A stretch of 64,000 nucleotides of DNA from assembly GCA_963732405.1 (NCBI GenBank), contig CAVSZG010000001.1, positions 1,736,001 to 1,800,000 of the forward strand, in the 5' to 3' direction. The notes below the pieces were generated by a model. It ran no database searches. It was given only the letters and a program-made list of their open reading frames with translations, and had not been told where the DNA came from. Source of the DNA: JAUIAI01 sp963732405 (lineage in GTDB: Bacteria > Pseudomonadota > Gammaproteobacteria > Burkholderiales > Burkholderiaceae_E). Of the stretch, positions 60,006 to 64,000 are shown piece by piece (the stretch's first letter is position 1; every line of letters starts with the position of its first letter). The position numbers and the translations under genes are program-made.

Positions 60006-63000
60006 CTACTGGCATTCGCTCAGGCGCAGATCGGTCTGGTCGAGCACCATCGTGCGGCCCGCGCCGGCGTTGAACCAGAACTGGATTTTGGCGGTGCCGG
60101 GTGGTGAAGTCTTTGACACGCTCGCAGCACCGAAGGTGCTGCGATTGTCGATTCCGATCGCCACCGAATCGAGCAACTGGTCATTAACGTCCACGAAGCT
60201 CAGGCCCATGCCGGCCCAGTCGCTCACGCCTGACACCTTGACCTGGGCGCTGCCGACATAAGTCCGCCCAGGCTCGGCGCGGATCACGTTACTGATCCAG
60301 CCGTTGTTCAGGCTCACTGCCTGGCTACCCGCGGCCGCGTCGCTGACCACGATGGGGTTCGTGCTACTGCCCCAATTGACGAGTCCTTGTTCGAATCCGG
60401 GGTTTGGGGCCAGATTGCACGAACTCGTCGTCCCACCCGAACAGCCTGTCGCGCGAAGGTCGAGGTCGTCCAGCAGCATCGTGCGCGTGCTGTCGGCGTA
60501 CACCCAGAGGTTGATTGAGCTCGCGCCTGCGGGTGCCACGGCAGTGAGCTCCATGGCGGTCCATGTCGCCGTGGGGTTCAGCGTGCGGACTTCTTCGGCG
60601 ACTTCGTTGCCGCTGGCATCGATCCAGTCGAAGCCGAAGCCGGCCCAGGCACTGGTCGATGCGCTGAGGTACTGGCCGGTGAATGAATACGAGGTGCCCG
60701 GCGTGACAGGCATCGTGACGCCGATCCAGCCACCGGTGAATTGCAGGGAATTCAATCCGGACCGTGCGGTGGTCGTGCGGGCGAGACTGGTGTTCGACCG
60801 CCAGGGGCCAAGGCTGTTCTCGAATCCGCCGTCGGTGATCATGTTGCACGCCGCTGCACCGCCGGGCTGCGTGATCAACCACTGGAAGGTGACCACGGTG
60901 CTGGCCGTGCCGTCGCTGACGGTCACGGTGGTCGTGGCGGCGCTCTCGGCGCTGGGGGTGCCGCTGATCAGGCCGCTGGCGGCATTGATCGACAGACCAG
61001 CAGGCAGTCCGCTGGCGGCATAGCTCAACCCATCGCCATTGGCGTCGCTGGCGACGATGGCGAGCGTGACCGGCTTGCCGACTTCGCCGATCTGGGTGGG
61101 CGGTGTGGCCACCATGGGAGCAGCGTTTCCGGTGCCGCCGCCGTCGATACAACCACTTCGGCGAAGATCAACAGCGTCGAGCGCCAGGGTGCGCCCTGTG
61201 TCGGCGATGAACCAGCTGCGCATGAAGGCGGTACCGGCCGGTGGTTCGAGCGGCAAGGTGAATTCGGTCCAGGCTTGCGCGTTCACCAGTGATCGGACCT
61301 GTTCGCCGATCTCGTTGCCGGCCGCGTCGAGGTAGTCGACGCCATAACCGGCCCAGCCTGACGGACCGCTGGCACGGAACTGCCCGGACAAGACATGGAC
61401 CGCATTGCCATTGATCGATACCACGCTGGCGAGCCAGCCGCCCGAGAACTGGATGGCGCCCGACCCTCTGGCCGCATCCACGATCCGGACCGGCGACGCG
61501 TTGGAGAACCAACCGGACAGGTCGGTTTCGAATCCGCCGTTGCTGATCAAGTTACAGCTCGACCCTGTGCCCGATCCGGTGATCGTGGGATCGAGCGGCG
61601 CCGGGTCGTTGGCGTCCGGCGTGCCGTCGCCATCGTCGTCGGTATCGGCATTGTTGCCGATGCCGTCGATATCGGTATCAACCGACTCGGTGGGATCGGT
61701 CGGGAACCTGTCGGTGGTGTCGGTTACGCCGTCGTTGTCGTCGTCGGGGTCGATGGCATCGGGAATGCCGTCGCCATCGTTATCGTTGGCCGGCGCCGAG
61801 GTCTCGTTATCGTCGATCGACAGCAGGTAGGTCGCCAGCTGGTCGAGTTGCACGTTGCTCAGCGCGGCAATCGCGGTGCCACCGGCACTGCCGGCCGTGT
61901 GGGCGCGGATCGCGTCGTTCACGTTGCGTGCCGAGCCGTCATGCAGGTAAGGGGCGCTGAGCCACAGACCGCGCAGCGTCGGTGTGTCCAGTCCGCTCAG
62001 CGAGCCGCCCAGGCGGTTGCCACTGTCGGCGTCGATGGTGCCGATGTTGTGCAGCGTGGCGCCCGGGCTGTCGGTGAAACCCGTGCCCGAGTGGCAGCTT
62101 GCACAGGCGAGATCAACGAACAGTTGTCGGCCCGCCTGCGCATCGGCGGTGAGACCGGACGAGGCGGTGCGATACGGGCTGGTGCCGACCCGCGTCTCGC
62201 TCATCAGATAGGCGGCCAGGGCGTCCAGGTCGCTCGAGCGGCCTGCCTTGGGCGTGCCCAGGGTGTTGCTCGTGGCCGAGAAGTCAGCATCGCTCAAAAG
62301 GCCCGTGCCCTTGAACACATTGCGAATGTCGTTCTCGAAATCCTGGATCTCGTCGAAGTTGGCGCTCCAGTGCACGCGTCCGTGCGCGTTGCCGCCGCGG
62401 CCGCGCAGGTCGATGGTGTTGCGCAGGCCTTCGCCGACATCGGCGAAGTCCCAGGTGCGGCCGTCGTTGCCGGCTTCGTCGTGGCAGCTTGCGCAGGCGA
62501 GGTAGTTCTGGGACACCAGGCGCGGATCGAGGGCGTCGTGGAACAGTTGCTTGCCCAGCAGCACGTTGGCCGCGAGCGACTCGCTGGTGGTCAGCGCCAG
62601 GTGACGTGATACGGAAACGTCGCTGGCGGTGCCGGCCATGAGTGCGCGCGCATCCAGAATGCTCAGTGTGCGGCTCAGGGAGTTCAGCACGAACACCTTG
62701 CCGCCGTCGGCCGACACCACCACGCCCTGGGGTGCCCGTTGCAGGATGACGGTGGCCAGCGTGCCACCGGTCCACGCGTCGATCACCTCGAGGAAACGGC
62801 TGCCTTCGTGCACCAGATACAGGTAGTTGCCAAAGGGGTCCAGCGCGGCGGCGCTGGGTGGTGAATTATTGTCGAAGTCCAGTCTTGCCGAACGCTCTTC
62901 GACGAGGCTGCCGGTCAGGAAGCGGCCAAGTTTGGCGCGTACCAGGCGATCATGTTCGCGCGGATTGCCGTCGCGCAGCACGCCGCGGAAAATATTGTCG

Positions 63001-64000
63001 GACTTGAACGGGACAAACGCGCGCAGACCGTCGGGCGTGATCACCGGTGCCTGCAGGTAGTTGGGCACGCCACGGGCCGAGTTCTCGGTGTCGGGCCCGG
63101 TGTCGTAGCCGAAGCCGACCGTGTTCGCGAGCGTGAGGCTGGCGGTCTGCAACACATAGACTTCGCCGCCACCACCGCTGGCGGCCAGCGTGCGGGTGCT
63201 CTCACCCGGCACCGGTGCCGAGATGAAGCGCGATGCAAACAGGCGCGTGCCGTCGGCCGTCAAGGCCACGTGGCGCGGTGCGCCCGCGAGTGTGCGCTCG
63301 GCGGTGATGGTGCGGCTGGTCAGATTGATCTTGACGATGCTCGAGCGGCCCTCGAGCGCGACGAAGGCGGTGCGCGTCGCGGTGTCGATCACGATGCCGT
63401 GCGGCGATGAGCCGACCGGCAGGGTGATCGTGGCGACCACGGAACGGGCGACCGGATCGATTTCGGAGAGGGTTGAATCGGCCTTGTTGGTCACATAGAT
63501 ACGGCTCGCGCCATCGCTGGCCACGCCGCGGGGATCGCGGCCGACGGCGATGATGCCCAGGCGCGCCTCGGTCACCGCATTGACGACCGTGATCGAATCA
63601 TGGTCGGGGTTCACGACAGCCACCAGGTCGTCGGCCGCTGCGCGCTCATGCAGCGCGACCGACGTTGAGTTCACCGGCTTGCGTGCGGTGAGGGGGCCGT
63701 GCACGGTCTTCCAGAGTGTGCGCGTGACCGTCAGGCTGCCGCGGGTTGCCGTCATCGAGATCTGGTAGCGGCCGGCCGAATTCCAGACATGGGTGGTGGC
63801 TGGCGTGCTGGTCGACGCGGTCTGGCCGTCGCCGAAGTCCCAGCGGTAGGTGATCGCGCTCAGGCTGTCGCTCAGAACCGCCTGGACCGTTCCGGCCGCA
63901 CCCGCGGCGGACGGTGAGGTGGTCAGGCCGGTCACGATGGTGGCCAGCGCAATCTGTCCGACCCCGGGGTCCAGTGGCCCTGCGTCGTCGATGTCGGGCA
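60006..64000 (-). CDS. Large secreted multidomain c-type cytochrome with propeller and repeat modules (5' end outside window)
   Basis: The frame is open from 60006 to the right edge, at least 1,330 residues. In order it holds a PKD-like domain (Trp-Asp-Phe-Gly-Asp-Gly) and a YVTN-type beta-propeller. Two haem c motifs Cys-Ala-Ser-Cys-His in a cytochrome-peroxidase-like context follow. Then come calcium-binding Asp-rich thrombospondin type 3-like repeats (Asp-Asn-Asp-Gly-Asp-Gly), a first carbohydrate-binding-like beta domain (Asn-Gly-Gly-Phe-Glu), a putative Ig domain and two further Gly-Phe-Glu domains. The arrangement implies a cell-surface electron-transfer or di-haem peroxidase protein. 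The signal peptide must lie beyond the window. Confidence 0.82.
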   Translation of the reverse strand, partial: PDIDDAGPLDPGVGQIALATIVTGLTTSPSAAGAAGTVQAVLSDSLSAITYRWDFGDGQTASTSTPATTHVWNSAGRYQISMTATRGSLTVTRTLWKTVHGPLTARKPVNSTSVALHERAAADDLVAVVNPDHDSITVVNAVTEARLGIIAVGRDPRGVASDGASRIYVTNKADSTLSEIDPVARSVVATITLPVGSSPHGIVIDTATRTAFVALEGRSSIVKINLTSRTITAERTLAGAPRHVALTADGTRLFASRFISAPVPGESTRTLAASGGGGEVYVLQTASLTLANTVGFGYDTGPDTENSARGVPNYLQAPVITPDGLRAFVPFKSDNIFRGVLRDGNPREHDRLVRAKLGRFLTGSLVEERSARLDFDNNSPPSAAALDPFGNYLYLVHEGSRFLEVIDAWTGGTLATVILQRAPQGVVVSADGGKVFVLNSLSRTLSILDARALMAGTASDVSVSRHLALTTSESLAANVLLGKQLFHDALDPRLVSQNYLACASCHDEAGNDGRTWDFADVGEGLRNTIDLRGRGGNAHGRVHWSANFDEIQDFENDIRNVFKGTGLLSDADFSATSNTLGTPKAGRSSDLDALAAYLMSETRVGTSPYRTASSGLTADAQAGRQLFVDLACASCHSGTGFTDSPGATLHNIGTIDADSGNRLGGSLSGLDTPTLRGLWLSAPYLHDGSARNVNDAIRAHTAGSAGGTAIAALSNVQLDQLATYLLSIDDNETSAPANDNDGDGIPDAIDPDDDNDGVTDTTDRFPTDPTESVDTDIDGIGNNADTDDDGDGTPDANDPAPLDPTITGSGTGSSCNLISNGGFETDLSGWFSNASPVRIVDAARGSGAIQFSGGWLASVVSINGNAVHVLSGQFRASGPSGWAGYGVDYLDAAGNEIGEQVRSLVNAQAWTEFTLPLEPPAGTAFMRSWFIADTGRTLALDAVDLRRSGCIDGGGTGNAAPMVATPPTQIGEVGKPVTLAIVASDANGDGLSYAASGLPAGLSINAASGLISGTPSAESAATTTVTVSDGTASTVVTFQWLITQPGGAAACNMITDGGFENSLGPWRSNTSLARTTTARSGLNSLQFTGGWIGVTMPVTPGTSYSFTGQYLSASTSAWAGFGFDWIDASGNEVAEEVRTLNPTATWTAMELTAVAPAGASSINLWVYADSTRTMLLDDLDLRATGCSGGTTSSCNLAPNPGFEQGLVNWGSSTNPIVVSDAAAGSQAVSLNNGWISNVIRAEPGRTYVGSAQVKVSGVSDWAGMGLSFVDVNDQLLDSVAIGIDNRSTFGAASVSKTSPPGTAKIQFWFNAGAGRTMVLDQTDLRLSECQ

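Overview
The window is GC-rich proteobacterial chromosomal DNA, most likely beta- or gammaproteobacterial. The evidence is sigma32-type promoters, a Lon/Hsp20 pair, acyl-CoA degradation genes and conjugation genes of the TraB/VirB1/ArdC type. No rRNA, tRNA or CRISPR array was recognised. Core-like DNA (about 1-31 kb and 56-64 kb) flanks an accessory region (about 31-56 kb) that is patchy in composition and full of broken genes.

1-31 kb. An O-antigen-ligase-like gene and an AhpD-like gene lead in. A compact minus-strand operon (3305-6364) follows, encoding a membrane-anchored half-RING-like protein, an E1-like adenylating enzyme, a ubiquitin-like beta-grasp protein, an E2 with the HPN-x7-Cys signature and a JAMM peptidase. 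It is a complete eukaryote-like ubiquitin-type conjugation set. It lies behind a near-consensus heat-shock promoter (CTTGAA-N15-CCCCAT). The same -10 element recurs before lon about 9 kb away. Next come redox and acyl-CoA genes, aroQ, lon, hsp20 (with a possible RNA thermometer), a second fatty-acid cluster (enoyl-CoA hydratase, FadB-like protein, acyl-CoA ligase), an amino-acid/amidohydrolase cluster, a VapBC-like pair and two TetR-controlled units with visible operator-like repeats.

31-36 kb. This is a junkyard of mobile DNA: a ParD gene with a ParE stub, an IS200/IS605 remnant, a second ParD with a ParE pseudogene, and an N-truncated tyrosine recombinase whose last 197 bp recur 2,049 bp downstream. 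Between the two copies lie a secreted YVTN propeller gene and the 3' end of an L-asparaginase II gene.

36-54 kb. This looks like a defence/conflict island. A strong promoter drives a 1,686-residue nucleosidase-NACHT-pentapeptide-WD40 protein with 14 near-identical 42-residue WD40 repeats that differ at only a few positions, as in fungal HET-E/HNWD incompatibility receptors. It is followed by a putative PD-(D/E)xK nuclease gene and a two-helix membrane protein. Then comes a decayed conjugative-element module (TraB, frameshifted VirB1, ArdC-like/Toprim protein with a lost HExxH, and a DUF3717-like protein behind a LexA-type box). After that are a metzincin fused to a seven-repeat FG-GAP/lectin-like propeller, a TIR-transmembrane protein with a small partner, and a signal-anchored repeat protein.

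54-64 kb. A gene-poor, decayed stretch leads into a D-2-hydroxyacid dehydrogenase pseudogene. This is translationally linked to a membrane protein, a MoxR-type AAA+ ATPase and a DUF2201/VWA-like protein. A small lipoprotein and a large secreted multidomain c-type cytochrome, running off the right edge, complete the window.
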